Positions 25,221-34,523 of a stretch of DNA of 64,000 nucleotides are shown one piece after another. The notes beneath the pieces were generated by a model. The model made no database searches. It worked only from the letters and a program-made list of their open reading frames with translations, and was not told where the DNA came from. The translations under genes and the position numbers were made by a program. The DNA is from Brevundimonas sp. (GTDB lineage Bacteria; Pseudomonadota; Alphaproteobacteria; Caulobacterales; Caulobacteraceae): the NCBI RefSeq assembly GCF_027484365.1, contig NZ_JAIXTC010000030.1, forward strand, positions 1-64,000, in the 5' to 3' direction. Each line of letters begins with the position of its first letter. Within the stretch, counting starts at the first letter, position 1.

Positions 25221-26734
25221 TGGACGCCTACCCCCGGCCCTAGCGGCAGGTCCAGCGCGACCCAGGCGGCCACCATCAGCAGGCCAGCCACCAGGAAGGA
25301 CCCCGCATAGGGCAACATGGTCGCCAGCAGTGATCCCAGGCCGAAGCGCGGGTCCCAGCGCTGGGCGAAGGTCAGGATCAGCGGGAAGTAGCTCATCAGG
25401 GGCGTGGCGATGTTGGTGACCGAATCCCCCATGCGATAGGCGGCGGTCGTCATCTCCGGACTGATGCCCAGGAGCATGAACATCGGCACCACGATCGGGG
25501 CCAGGGCGGACCACTTGGCCGAGGCCGAGCCGATGAACAGGTCGAATACGCATGAGACCAGGACGACCGCGATCAGCAGCACCGGGGCCGGCAGGGCGAT
25601 CCGCTGAAGCTCCGCCGCTGCGTTGACGGCCAGGATCGGGCCGAGACCCGACCAGTTGATCATGGCCACGAAGTGGGCTGCGAAGAAGGCGAGCACGATA
25701 TAGGGGGCCAGTTGGGCGATGCCTTCGCCCATCATCCGAACCATGTCCCGGTGGGATTTCACCGTGCCTGCTCCTGCACCAAAGGCGCCGCCGGCCACGA
25801 AGAAGGTGATCGCAAAGAAGGCGACCAGAGAACGATACAGGGGGTTGAACTCCTGCCCCGGCTCGGCCTCGGGATCGACAAAAGGCGAGTCCGGCATGAG
25901 GGTCAGGGTGGTCCAGAGGGCCAGCATGGCCAGGATCGCCAGCCCGGCCCACGCCAGCCCCTTCTTCTGCGCGGGCGTCAGGGCCTGTTCTTCGGGCGTG
26001 GAAGGCGGGCGGGTGCCGTCGGCCGGCGTCCAGCGACCCAGGCGCGGCTCGATCACCCGGTCGGTCAGGAACCAGACGATGGGTGTGAAGACCAGAACGA
26101 CGCCGATGATGAAGAACCAGTTGCCTGCGATGTTCACGGAATAGGTCGGATCGATGAGCCGGGCCGCCGGCTCGGTGATGCCGAGGATCAGGGCGTCCTG
26201 CGATCCCGGGAACAGGTTTCCGGCATAGCCTCCGGACACCGCGGCGAACCCGGCCGCCAGGCCGGCCAGCGGGTGCCGTCCGGCCGCGGCGAAGATCACG
26301 GCGGCCAGGGGAATGACCACGACATAGGCGGCGTCCGACGCGTGGTGGGACATCATACCGACCACGACGACGACGGGCGTGAGCACGGCCCTGGGCGCGT
26401 TGAGCAGGGCGCCCCGAATGGCGGAGTCGAACAGTCCGGTCCGCTCGGCGACGGCCGCCCCGTAGATGATGGTCACCACGATGGCGAGCGGCGGAAAGTC
26501 CGCCAGGGTGCGCGGCATGCCGATGATCAGGTTCTCGAGGTTCTCGCGCGAGAGCAGGCTCTGGGCCTGCAGGGTCTCGCCGGTGACCGGATTGACCGCG
26601 GACCAGCCCAGACCCGAACCGACCAGGCTGAGCACCACCAGTCCCCCGATCAGCCAGAGAAACAGGAACACCGGATCGGGCAGCCGATTGCCGATGCGCT
26701 CGACCACGCCCAGAAAACCAGAGCCTGTGTTCAT
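25166..26734 (-). CDS. AbgT-family transporter
   Basis: A 522-residue inner-membrane protein with about twelve hydrophobic helices. Family markers include PDPVFLFLWLIGGLVVLSL near the start and FIGSASAKWSALAPIVVPMF in the second half. AbgT members import p-aminobenzoyl-glutamate, and some export sulfonamides or p-aminobenzoate. The ATG at 26734 is preceded by GGGGAG on its strand; the frame runs 29 codons further without membrane-protein character. The C-terminus is a six-serine tail encoded in the region overlapping the exonuclease gene. Confidence 0.9.
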   Translation of the reverse strand: MNTGSGFLGVVERIGNRLPDPVFLFLWLIGGLVVLSLVGSGLGWSAVNPVTGETLQAQSLLSRENLENLIIGMPRTLADFPPLAIVVTIIYGAAVAERTGLFDSAIRGALLNAPRAVLTPVVVVVGMMSHHASDAAYVVVIPLAAVIFAAAGRHPLAGLAAGFAAVSGGYAGNLFPGSQDALILGITEPAARLIDPTYSVNIAGNWFFIIGVVLVFTPIVWFLTDRVIEPRLGRWTPADGTRPPSTPEEQALTPAQKKGLAWAGLAILAMLALWTTLTLMPDSPFVDPEAEPGQEFNPLYRSLVAFFAITFFVAGGAFGAGAGTVKSHRDMVRMMGEGIAQLAPYIVLAFFAAHFVAMINWSGLGPILAVNAAAELQRIALPAPVLLIAVVLVSCVFDLFIGSASAKWSALAPIVVPMFMLLGISPEMTTAAYRMGDSVTNIATPLMSYFPLILTFAQRWDPRFGLGSLLATMLPYAGSFLVAGLLMVAAWVALDLPLGPGVGVHYEPPAAVGPAASSSSSS

Positions 26735-27048
26735 CCGTCTCGCTCCCCTTGTTCGCCCCCGAATAGCCGGGAGGGTGGGGGGCGAGGCAATGCAGCGGGT
26801 CTGCGACAAAATCGCGGGCAAGGCCTCCCGGCCCGCACGCGAGGCGGCCGGGTGGACGTCTCCCGGCGTCGCCGCCGGATTCCGGCGATCACGAGGTTGG
26901 GGGCAACGCTCCTGCCGGGTCGCTACGGGCGAAATCCGGCGGGTCGGCGGGTTCTGACCTTTGATGGAGTTCTCCCTGTCGCCCTGGCGCGGTAGGGTGA
27001 GCCATGGCCAGACTGGATCCCGAACAGGTCGTGCAGACCCTTTAGCGT

Positions 27049-27756
27049 TTGAAGGCGCGCGTCGGCGCGCGGTTTCCGGGCTCGGGCCTGGAGGGGGTGG
27101 CGACCGGACTGGTGGTCGAGGCGCGGCGGACGGCGGATCAGGCCGAGGCCATCGCCCGCCCTTTCCCTGTGACGCGGATCTTCACCGGCCTCGTGATTCT
27201 GGCGATCGCCGCGACGGCGCTGGAACTGTGGTGGCTGGGCGGCGGGCCCGGGCTGGACTGGCTGGCGGGCATGGGGCCGCGCGGCCTGCAGCGTGCGGCC
27301 TTCGATCCTCTGGGCCTGGCGGCGGGCCTGGAGGCCCTCGTCAACCTGGCCATCCTGGGGTCGCTGGCCCTGTGGTTCCTGATCAACTCCGAGGCGCGGG
27401 CCAAGCGGAAGCGGACGCTTCAGGCGCTGCATGGTCTGCGTTCGCTGGCCCACGTCATCGACATGCATCAGCTGACCAAGGATCCGACTCTCATCCTGTC
27501 GGCAGGATCGACCACGGCGGCGTCGCCGACGCGGTCGATGGACCAGTTCCAGCTGACCCGATACCTCGACTATTGCGCAGAGATGCTGGCCCTGATCGGC
27601 AAGCTGGCGGCCCTGTATGCTGCGAGGACCCAGGACCCGCAGATCGTCGCCGCCGTCAACGACGTCGAGGGTCTGTGCACCGACCTCGGCCGCAAGATCT
27701 GGCAGAAGATCACCATCCTCAGCGCGCTGGACGAGCGGGCGGCGGGGAAGGCTTAG
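27049..27756 (+). CDS. Hypothetical membrane protein; original start cut off by an in-frame TAG
   Basis: A 235-residue product from TTG 27049 with two transmembrane helices (about 43-65 and 100-120) and a helical cytoplasmic part after it. No family recognised. Upstream in the same frame, ATG 27004 begins MARLDPEQVVQTL and then meets TAG at 27043-27045, followed by RLKARVG. The coding-like sequence on both sides suggests a CAG-to-TAG nonsense change in codon 14. The gene is either silenced or rescued by internal initiation. It ends overlapping the histidine kinase gene by four bases, tail to tail. Confidence 0.6.
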   Translation: MKARVGARFPGSGLEGVATGLVVEARRTADQAEAIARPFPVTRIFTGLVILAIAATALELWWLGGGPGLDWLAGMGPRGLQRAAFDPLGLAAGLEALVNLAILGSLALWFLINSEARAKRKRTLQALHGLRSLAHVIDMHQLTKDPTLILSAGSTTAASPTRSMDQFQLTRYLDYCAEMLALIGKLAALYAARTQDPQIVAAVNDVEGLCTDLGRKIWQKITILSALDERAAGKA

Positions 27757-29375
27757 GCCGCTCGACCCTTGCGGACAGGCTCGGCCACGGCGACCTCGGC
27801 CGGCGCGGCCAGGGCGGCGTTCATGGCCATGCGCAGGCGTTCCGGCTTGATGGGCTTTTCGACCACAGCGGCCATGCCGATCGACAGATAGTGTTTCGCA
27901 TCGTCCGGATCGGCGTTGGCGGTCAGGGCGACGATGGGAATGTCGCGCTCCGGGCCGGACAGGGCGCGAATGGCCTGGGTCGCCTGGACGCCGTCCATGC
28001 GCGGCATCTTGATGTCCATCAGGATCAGATCGAACGGACGGGCCTGAACGGCCTCGAGCGCCTCCAGGCCGTCTTCGGCGGTCTCGGACGAACAGCCGAA
28101 CATCTCGCACAGGGCCTGGGCGACGACGCGGTTGGTGGCGTTGTCGTCGACGATCAGGATGTGGGGATTGGACTGAAGCTCCAGCTCGGCGAGGGCCGAG
28201 ACGTTGGAGGCGTTGTGCTCTACCGGCTCGGACAGGGGGGCGGAGACGTCGAAGGCGAAGGTCGCGCCGCGCCCGGCGTTGTTCTCGGCCCAGATGTGAC
28301 CGTCCATGCGGTCCACGATCTGGCGGCAGATCGACAGGCCGAGACCCGCTCCGTCTGGACCCGAGCCGTGCACGAAGGGCTCGAAGATGGCGTCCACACG
28401 GTCGCCGTCCACGCCCGGCCCGTCGTCGCGGACGCGGGCCTCCATGTGGACACGGCCGTTCTCGGACCAGGCCTTGAGGCTGGCCTCGACGACGCCGTTG
28501 CGGGCGAATTTGAGGGCGTTGCCGATCAGATTGTTGAACACCTGTTTCAGGCGCACGCCGTCGATGTCGGCGGTCAGTTCGGTGTCGCCCTCATAGCCCA
28601 CCATCAGGCGGACGGCGTCCTGGGACGCGCGCGGGCCCCACATGGCTTCGATGTCGTCGACCATGGCGCGGAGCGGCGTCGGGACCGGGTTCATCTCCAG
28701 TTCGCCGGCCTCGGCGCGCGACAGGTCCAGCGCGTCCTGAAGGATGCGTAGCAGGGTCTCGGAAGAATCCACGATGGTCTGGACGTGGGCCTGGGCCGCA
28801 TCGGTCAGGGGCTGGCGACGCAGCAGTTCGGCGACGGCGAGCACGCCGTTCATGGGGGTGCGCAGCTCATGGCTCATGATGGCCAGGAATTGGCTCTTGG
28901 CCCGGGCCGAGGCGAGGGCCTGGGTGCGGCTGTCGGTCAGGGCGCGCGACTGTTCGGCCAGCTCGGTGTTCTTGCTGCGCTGCTGTTCGTTGACGGCCTG
29001 GAGCAGGGAGACGGCGGTGCCGACGCCGCGATAGCGGCCGCCACGCGTAACGATGAAGCCACGCATCAGCGAGCCCGCGCCGCCCTTGATCAGAATGTCG
29101 CAGAAGGTGTCGATGCGGACCCCGGCGTCGACCACGGCCGGTTCGGGATCCATCACGTGGGTTACGGCGCGATTGCCGTAAAGGGCGTGGCCGAAGGGGC
29201 CGGCGATCTTGAGAAGGAAGGCGTTGCGTTCAACCAGACCCACCGGCCTGTCGTCTTCCACAACGGGGATGACCAGCGTGTCCGGCTCGCGCTGAAAGCG
29301 TGCGAACACATCGGCGGCCGAGGCTGTCGGCAGGACCGGTTCGGCGCGTTCCGTCAGAACTTCGATCGTCGGCAT
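27753..29375 (-). CDS. Hybrid sensor histidine kinase with N-terminal CBS-like domains
   Basis: A 540-residue hybrid kinase without transmembrane helices. An N-terminal CBS-like pair (about residues 20-130) may bind a nucleotide. A coiled-coil linker follows, then the HisKA domain with phosphoacceptor His169 in FLAIMSHELRTPMNGV, the HATPase domain (FNNLIGNALKFARNG; GAGLGLSICRQIV), and a C-terminal receiver domain (LIVDDNATNR) with Asp454 in LILMDIKMPRMDG. No output or HPt domain is present. ATG 29375 is chosen; the upstream frame is not coding-like. It is divergent from queC. Confidence 0.9.
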   Translation of the reverse strand: MPTIEVLTERAEPVLPTASAADVFARFQREPDTLVIPVVEDDRPVGLVERNAFLLKIAGPFGHALYGNRAVTHVMDPEPAVVDAGVRIDTFCDILIKGGAGSLMRGFIVTRGGRYRGVGTAVSLLQAVNEQQRSKNTELAEQSRALTDSRTQALASARAKSQFLAIMSHELRTPMNGVLAVAELLRRQPLTDAAQAHVQTIVDSSETLLRILQDALDLSRAEAGELEMNPVPTPLRAMVDDIEAMWGPRASQDAVRLMVGYEGDTELTADIDGVRLKQVFNNLIGNALKFARNGVVEASLKAWSENGRVHMEARVRDDGPGVDGDRVDAIFEPFVHGSGPDGAGLGLSICRQIVDRMDGHIWAENNAGRGATFAFDVSAPLSEPVEHNASNVSALAELELQSNPHILIVDDNATNRVVAQALCEMFGCSSETAEDGLEALEAVQARPFDLILMDIKMPRMDGVQATQAIRALSGPERDIPIVALTANADPDDAKHYLSIGMAAVVEKPIKPERLRMAMNAALAAPAEVAVAEPVRKGRAA

Positions 29376-29580
29376 ACTGGCCGAAACTCCCGTGATACCA
29401 GTGGACAATGGGGGATAACCGTTTGCAAAAGCGTTAAGTCCCAAAAAGGTCTGTTTTCGCCACTCGCAAGACGCCGGTCTCTTTTGCGGTGTGAGACGGT
29501 CTGGTGTAGGGACCGGAAACACTATTCATCCTTGTACTGAACCCGATGCGCGCGGCCGACCGGCCGACCGCAGGCCCGCC

Positions 29581-30300
29581 ATGACCGAAGCCCGAGACGA
29601 CATCGCCCACGACGCCCTCGTCCTGTTTTCGGGCGGGCAGGACAGCGCGACCTGCCTGGCCTGGGCACTGGAACGCTATGCACGGGTCGAGACCGTCGGC
29701 TTCGACTATGGCCAGCGCCATGCGGTGGAGATGGCGGCCCGTCTGCGGGTGCGCGACGGGATGGCGAAGGTCCTGCCGCAGTTCGCAGACCGGCTGGGGC
29801 CCGACCATGTGATCGACCTGACCGGGTTCGGGGCCATCGGCGAGACGGCCATGACCACGGACCGGGCCATCGAGGTCGGGGTGCGGGGCCTCCCCAACAC
29901 ATTCGTGCCGGGGCGGAACCTGGTCTTCCTGACCTGTGCGGCGGCGCTGGCGGACCGGCGCGGTCTCGCGGTGCTGGTGGGCGGAATGTGCGAGACGGAC
30001 TTCTCCGGCTATCCCGACTGTCGGCGCGACACGATCAACGCCATGGAGCGGGCGCTTCAGCTTGGCCTCGACAAGCCGTCGCCGATCGAGACGCCGCTGA
30101 TGTACCTGACCAAGGCCCAGACCTGGGACTTGGCGCACGGGATCGGCGGAGACGCCCTGGTCGATCTGATCATCGAGGAGAGCCACACCTGCTACCGTGG
30201 CGATCGCGTCCACCGGCATGACTGGGGCTATGGCTGCGGCGACTGCCCGGCCTGCGAACTGCGCGCCGCCGGTTGGCGCGAGTGGCTGGCCTCGCGATGA
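29581..30300 (+). CDS. queC: 7-cyano-7-deazaguanine synthase QueC
   Basis: QueC converts 7-carboxy-7-deazaguanine to preQ0 with ATP and ammonia, in the queuosine pathway. The 239-residue protein has the P-loop [12 protein letters not shown] (about residues 16-27) and the zinc-binding C-terminal cysteines in TCYRGDRVH and [18 protein letters not shown] 29581 begins the conserved part; the frame extends 30 codons upstream without similarity. The last bases overlap queE (ATGA), so the two are coupled. Confidence 0.96.
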   Translation: MTEARDDIAHDALVLFSGGQDSATCLAWALERYARVETVGFDYGQRHAVEMAARLRVRDGMAKVLPQFADRLGPDHVIDLTGFGAIGETAMTTDRAIEVGVRGLPNTFVPGRNLVFLTCAAALADRRGLAVLVGGMCETDFSGYPDCRRDTINAMERALQLGLDKPSPIETPLMYLTKAQTWDLAHGIGGDALVDLIIEESHTCYRGDRVHRHDWGYGCGDCPACELRAAGWREWLASR

Positions 30301-30932
30301 CCTATTCGGTCAAGGAAGCCTTCCTGACGGTGCAGGGGGAGGGCGGTCAGGCGGGGCGTCCGGCGGTCTTCCTGCGCTTTGCCGGATGCAATCTGTGGAG
30401 CGGGCGGGAACAGGACCGGGCCGCAGCGATCTGCACCTTCTGCGACACCGAATTCGTCGGCACGGACGGAGAAGGCGGCGGCAAGTTTCGGGACGCCCCG
30501 GCGCTGGCGGACCATGTCGCGTCGTTCTGGATCGGGCGCGACGGCGATCCCAAACTGGTCGTCTGCACCGGCGGAGAGCCGCTTCTGCAGCTGGACGCGC
30601 CGCTGATCGAGGCCCTGCACGATCGCGGTTTCGACATCGCCGTGGAGACCAACGGAACGCTTGCCGCGCCCGACGGCATAGACTGGATCTGCGTCAGTCC
30701 GAAGGCCGCCGCTCCGGTGGTGCAGACCTCAGGGCAGGAACTTAAACTGGTCTATCCGCAGGCGCTGGCCATGCCCGACCGGTTCGATGACCTCGATTTC
30801 GAGCGGTTCTGGCTGCAGCCGATGGACGGACCGGATCAGGCGGCGAATACGGCGGCGGCCATGGACTACTGCCTGCGCCACCCCAAATGGCGGCTCAGCG
30901 TCCAGACCCACAAGTATATCGGGGTGCGATAG
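30297..30932 (+). CDS. queE: 7-carboxy-7-deazaguanine synthase QueE
   Basis: A 211-residue radical-SAM enzyme that makes the 7-deazaguanine ring from carboxy-tetrahydropterin. The cluster-binding cysteines are in CNLWSGR and ICTFCDTEF, i.e. the wider Cys spacing of one QueE subtype (14 residues between the first and second cysteine) and not CxxxCxx[13 protein letters not shown] and AVETNGT are further family motifs. It starts within the queC stop codon. Its stop is directly adjacent to the convergent lipoprotein gene. Confidence 0.95.
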   Translation: MTYSVKEAFLTVQGEGGQAGRPAVFLRFAGCNLWSGREQDRAAAICTFCDTEFVGTDGEGGGKFRDAPALADHVASFWIGRDGDPKLVVCTGGEPLLQLDAPLIEALHDRGFDIAVETNGTLAAPDGIDWICVSPKAAAPVVQTSGQELKLVYPQALAMPDRFDDLDFERFWLQPMDGPDQAANTAAAMDYCLRHPKWRLSVQTHKYIGVR

Positions 30933-31205
30933 TCAGCAGGTCCGGCCCTGGGAGCGCAGCTGTTCGCAGCGCCTTTGCTGGCGGTCGTAGTCGCGCTGCT
31001 CGCGCTCGCGACGAGCGCGGGTTTCCTCGTCGGAGGTCGTGACGGAGTCGACCCCGGCGCCGACGACGGCTCCGGTGACCTTGGCGGCGCCGCCCACGAC
31101 CGCGCCGGCCGTGCCGACCACGGCGCCGACCAGACAGCCCTGGAGCATCAGCGAACCGGCCAGGACGGCGACGAGGGCGGCGGTGCGGGACAAGGTCTGG
31201 GTCAT
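30933..31205 (-). CDS. Small lipoprotein with Gly/Ala-rich segment
   Basis: A 90-residue lipoprotein: signal peptide with lipobox LMLQGC (Cys24), a Gly/Ala/Val-rich hydrophobic stretch (about residues 26-52) and a charged C-terminal tail rich in Arg, Glu and Gln (ETRARREREQRDYDRQQRR) with two Cys. This layout is recurrent in proteobacterial small lipoproteins of unknown function. It follows aroC by 49 bases on the same strand. Confidence 0.8.
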   Translation of the reverse strand: MTQTLSRTAALVAVLAGSLMLQGCLVGAVVGTAGAVVGGAAKVTGAVVGAGVDSVTTSDEETRARREREQRDYDRQQRRCEQLRSQGRTC

Positions 31206-31254
31206 GGCGAGAATCTAGTCCGAACAGGGTGAACGGAAGATGACCTGAGCCGTG

Positions 31255-32340
31255 TCAGCCGATCTGGGCGCGATGCCTCAGCATCGCGTCGGCGAGGACG
31301 CAGGCGGCCATGGCCTCGACCACGGGAACGCCGCGCAGGGCGACGCAGGGGTCGTGACGCCCCTTGGTGCGGACGTCGGTCTCGGTCCCGTCGCGGGTCA
31401 CCGTCTGGCGCGGCGTAAGGATGGAGGAGGTGGGTTTGAAGACAACCCGCGCCGTCAGGGGCTGGCCGGTCGATATGCCGCCGAGAACGCCGCCTGCGTT
31501 GTTCGATCCGAAGATGATCTCCCCGTCCGGACCCAAACGCATTTCGTCGGCGTTCTCCTCGCCCGACAATTCGGCCGAGCCGAAGCCCGCGCCGATTTCC
31601 ACACCCTTCACTGCATTGATCGACATCATCGCGGCGGCCAGTTCGGCGTCGAGCTTGCCATAGAGGGGCGCGCCCCAGCCGGCGGGTACGCCCGTGACCT
31701 CCAGCGCCACGACGGCGCCGATGGAGGACCCGGCCTTGCGCACGCCGTCCAGATAGGACTCCCATGCGGGAACGACCTCGGCCGAGGCTGCAAACAGCGG
31801 GTTGTCGTAGACGGCGGAGAAGTCCACGGCCTCGGGCGCGATCCTGTGCGGACCGAGCTGGACGACGCCGGCGCGGATAATGACGTCTTCGCCGAGCACC
31901 CGGCGGGCCACGGCCCCGGCGGCGACGCGGCCGGCGGTTTCCCGCGCCGAAGAGCGACCGCCGCCGCGATGGTCCCGCACGCCATACTTGGCCTGGTAGG
32001 TCATGTCGGCGTGACCGGGACGATAGGCGCGGGCGATCTCGCCGTAGTCCTTCGAGCGGGCGTCGACGTTGTCGATGTGGATGGCGATCGGGGCGCCGGT
32101 CGTGACCGGCCCCGCGCCGTCATCGAAGACGCCCGACAGGATACGGGCGACGTCGGTTTCCTGACGCTGGGTCACGAAGCGGCTGCCGCCGGGCTTGCGA
32201 CGGTCGAGCCAGGGCTGGAGATCGGCCTCTGTGAGCGGAATCAACGGCGGACATCCGTCCACGACGCAGCCGATCGCCGGGCCGTGGCTTTCACCCCAGG
32301 TGGTCACGCGGAAGAGATGGCCGAAGGTGTTGTGAGACAT
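31255..32340 (-). CDS. aroC: Chorismate synthase
   Basis: A 361-residue FMN-dependent enzyme catalysing the last shikimate-pathway step, EPSP to chorismate. The N-terminus [20 protein letters not shown] carries the first family signature, and the segment [20 protein letters not shown] and [17 protein letters not shown] are also diagnostic. Length matches the family. It starts 12 bases after the DnaJ-like gene, so the two may be co-transcribed. Confidence 0.97.
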   Translation of the reverse strand: MSHNTFGHLFRVTTWGESHGPAIGCVVDGCPPLIPLTEADLQPWLDRRKPGGSRFVTQRQETDVARILSGVFDDGAGPVTTGAPIAIHIDNVDARSKDYGEIARAYRPGHADMTYQAKYGVRDHRGGGRSSARETAGRVAAGAVARRVLGEDVIIRAGVVQLGPHRIAPEAVDFSAVYDNPLFAASAEVVPAWESYLDGVRKAGSSIGAVVALEVTGVPAGWGAPLYGKLDAELAAAMMSINAVKGVEIGAGFGSAELSGEENADEMRLGPDGEIIFGSNNAGGVLGGISTGQPLTARVVFKPTSSILTPRQTVTRDGTETDVRTKGRHDPCVALRGVPVVEAMAACVLADAMLRHRAQIG

Positions 32341-32352
32341 CGCGGCTCCCGC

Positions 32353-33081
32353 TTAGGCCGCGAGGCGGTCCGGCGTCCAGACGCGGGTGAATCGGGCCAG
32401 CAGGTCCTCGGCGGCGGAAGGGGCGTCCTCGGACGGTTTCAGCGACACGAAAAGATGCCCCTCCGGCCGGGCCCCTCGGGCGGGAAGCCCCAGGCCGCGC
32501 AGGCGCAGGCGGACCGGGTCCGTCAGGCCCGGCGTGACCCAGGCGCCGCGAACCCCGGCGTGGGTCTCGATCTCGACGCGGCCGCCGTCGCTCAGAAGGC
32601 GGGTTGGCACCGGCCAGCTCATGAAGAGGTCGTCGCCGAGCGCCACGAGGCCGTCGGCGGGACGGATCAGGACCGGCAGATAGAGATCGGAGCCATCGAC
32701 GGCGCCGCCCCTGAGGCGCAGATGCTCGCCCGTCCGCATCCCGGCCGGGGCGCGGACACGCAGTGTCCGGTTATCGAGGCGCACCGTCGTCTGGCCTCCC
32801 GACACAGCCTGAACGGGCGTCAGGCCGACGACCGGCAGTGCGGCGGGGCGGCACACCGGCGCCGCGAGGGCGGGACGGGCGGCGCCTGTGTTCTGGATCA
32901 GCCGATAGGCGGCGATGACGCGGCGAAAGCGTTCGGCGTCGCCGCCGGGCTGGTCCGGTCGCGCGCTCTTGACCGCCAGACGGAAGGCGCGGGTCACCGC
33001 GACCTGTTCGGCCGGACCGTGCAGGCCGAGGACGGCGAAGGCTTCGTTCAGGCTGGGGCCGGGCGCGATCATCCGGCCCAT
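32353..33081 (-). CDS. DnaJ-like protein with degenerate J domain
   Basis: A 242-residue protein. The N-terminus (residues about 8-62) resembles a J domain, with AFAVLGLHGPAEQVAVTRAF, but the Hsp70-activating HPD triad is changed to Arg41-Pro42-Asp43. The remainder resembles the DnaJ C-terminal substrate-binding region (VRAPAGMRTGEHLRLRGG, LRLRGLGLPARG, HLFVSLKP). It lacks zinc fingers. Loss of the His suggests it does not stimulate DnaK in the usual way. It lies just upstream of aroC. Confidence 0.75.
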   Translation of the reverse strand: MGRMIAPGPSLNEAFAVLGLHGPAEQVAVTRAFRLAVKSARPDQPGGDAERFRRVIAAYRLIQNTGAARPALAAPVCRPAALPVVGLTPVQAVSGGQTTVRLDNRTLRVRAPAGMRTGEHLRLRGGAVDGSDLYLPVLIRPADGLVALGDDLFMSWPVPTRLLSDGGRVEIETHAGVRGAWVTPGLTDPVRLRLRGLGLPARGARPEGHLFVSLKPSEDAPSAAEDLLARFTRVWTPDRLAA

Positions 33082-33149
33082 AGGCCGCGACCATGGTCAA
33101 TGTCGGGTTAACCGTGCGGACGGGCGACCGGCTTGCTATAGCCCCCTCC

Positions 33150-33824
33150 ATGACCAACGCCGCCATTCCGCCCAGCCCGACCCGCGAAGAGTACGCCCGC
33201 GACTATGCCGCCGCCCTGGCCGCCAACGGAGACGAGACGATCTTCGATCGCGTCGAGCCGATCGGCCTGTTCGTCGACTGGTTGGGCGACGCCCGGGGCC
33301 ATGAGCCGAACGACGCCAACGCCATGGCCCTGTCGACCGTGGACGCCGACGGCGCGCCGGACAGCCGGATGGTGCTGCTGAAGGACGTCGATCGGCGCGG
33401 CTTCACCTTCTACTCGAACCGGGAGAGCGCCAAGGGTGTCGCGCTGGAGGCCACGCCGCGCGCGGCCCTGTTGTTCCACTGGAAGTCGCTGCGTCGTCAG
33501 GTGCGGGTCCGAGGGACGGTTGAGCCGGTCGGCGCGGACGAGGCCGACGCCTATTTCGCCAGCCGGGCGCGGGAGAGCCGCATCGGGGCCTGGGCATCGG
33601 ATCAGTCCCGGCCGCTGGCGAGCCGTGCCGAGCTCGAGGCGGCCGTGGCGCGCGAGATGGAGCGGTTCGAGGGCCAGGACGTGCCTCGCCCCGAACGCTG
33701 GACGGGCTGGCGTGTGCTGCCGGAGACGGTGGAGTTCTGGCGCGACCGGCCGTTCCGCCTGCATGACAGGCTGCTCTTCGCCCGGGACGGGGACGGCTGG
33801 AGTCGGACCCGGCTCCAGCCCTAG
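33150..33824 (+). CDS. pdxH: Pyridoxamine 5'-phosphate oxidase
   Basis: A 224-residue FMN enzyme that oxidises PNP and PMP to pyridoxal 5'-phosphate. Recognisable segments are [49 protein letters not shown] and the C-terminal [23 protein letters not shown] 33150 gives the normal family length; a frame starting 19 codons upstream does not add conserved sequence. It overlaps the convergent TetR gene by four bases. Confidence 0.97.
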   Translation: MTNAAIPPSPTREEYARDYAAALAANGDETIFDRVEPIGLFVDWLGDARGHEPNDANAMALSTVDADGAPDSRMVLLKDVDRRGFTFYSNRESAKGVALEATPRAALLFHWKSLRRQVRVRGTVEPVGADEADAYFASRARESRIGAWASDQSRPLASRAELEAAVAREMERFEGQDVPRPERWTGWRVLPETVEFWRDRPFRLHDRLLFARDGDGWSRTRLQP

Positions 33825-34468
33825 CCGGTTCCGTAGCGGGCCAGGAAGGTCTCGACGGCGTCGGCGGCGATCGACTCGGGCGTGCGCGCCGCCTGGACCT
33901 CGTCGCCGGTGACCAGGGGCATGAAGAAGACGGGATGCTCGATCATCCCCATCAGCTGACCGGCCGCCCAGGAGGCCTTGTCGAAGCGCAGATCACCGCT
34001 CGTCGCCAGGGCGGTCAGAGCCTCGATCAACGGCAGGCCGAAATCCTGCCGGCCCTTCTCGAAGAACCCCATGGCCACGTCGCGGAAGCGCGGGCGCTCG
34101 GCCATGACCAGCCGGAACACCGACCGCACGAACGGATCGCCCATGAAGCCGGCATAGGCGAGGGCGAACCGGGTCAGGCGGGTCCGCGCGTCGCCCTCGT
34201 CACAGCGAACGCTCTTCATCTGTTCAGAGAAGTCGTCCGACGCATTGGCGATTACCGCCGCGAACAGGTCGGCCTTTGACGGGAAATAGCCATAGAGGGT
34301 CGCCGTAGAGACGGAGGTCGCGCGGGCGATGGGCTCGATGCGGGTCGCCGCATACCCCTCTGACATGAAATGTCGTCGCGCCTCGCGAACGATGTTGTCG
34401 CGTCTGGGGTCGCTTGCCGGGCGCGCGGAGTGGGCTCCGTCTTTTTGCATAGTGGCGTTCGCTTGCAT
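33821..34468 (-). CDS. TetR-family transcriptional regulator
   Basis: A 215-residue regulator from ATG 34468. The N-terminal helix-turn-helix is clear: [20 protein letters not shown], then [20 protein letters not shown] (about residues 50-69), FAAVIAN. The C-terminal ligand-binding part is helical and resembles TetR_C of the AefR type. Its ligand and targets are unknown; it is adjacent to the uridine kinase gene on the same strand and convergent with pdxH. A TTG 10 codons upstream is a weaker start. Confidence 0.88.
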   Translation of the reverse strand: MQANATMQKDGAHSARPASDPRRDNIVREARRHFMSEGYAATRIEPIARATSVSTATLYGYFPSKADLFAAVIANASDDFSEQMKSVRCDEGDARTRLTRFALAYAGFMGDPFVRSVFRLVMAERPRFRDVAMGFFEKGRQDFGLPLIEALTALATSGDLRFDKASWAAGQLMGMIEHPVFFMPLVTGDEVQAARTPESIAADAVETFLARYGTG

Positions 34469-34523
34469 CGGAACGCCACCGATAGCCCATATGCCCAAGC
34501 TGGCGATACCCCGTCAGGAATCG

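Noticed and set aside
26735..27003. Possible gene in the 270-base gap after the AbgT start
   Set aside because: No frame with coding character, no promoter or hairpin stands out; I see nothing more in it.
26961..28751. A 596-codon plus-strand open frame
   Set aside because: It overlaps the membrane protein in another frame and runs antisense to the histidine kinase. No domain, unusual composition.
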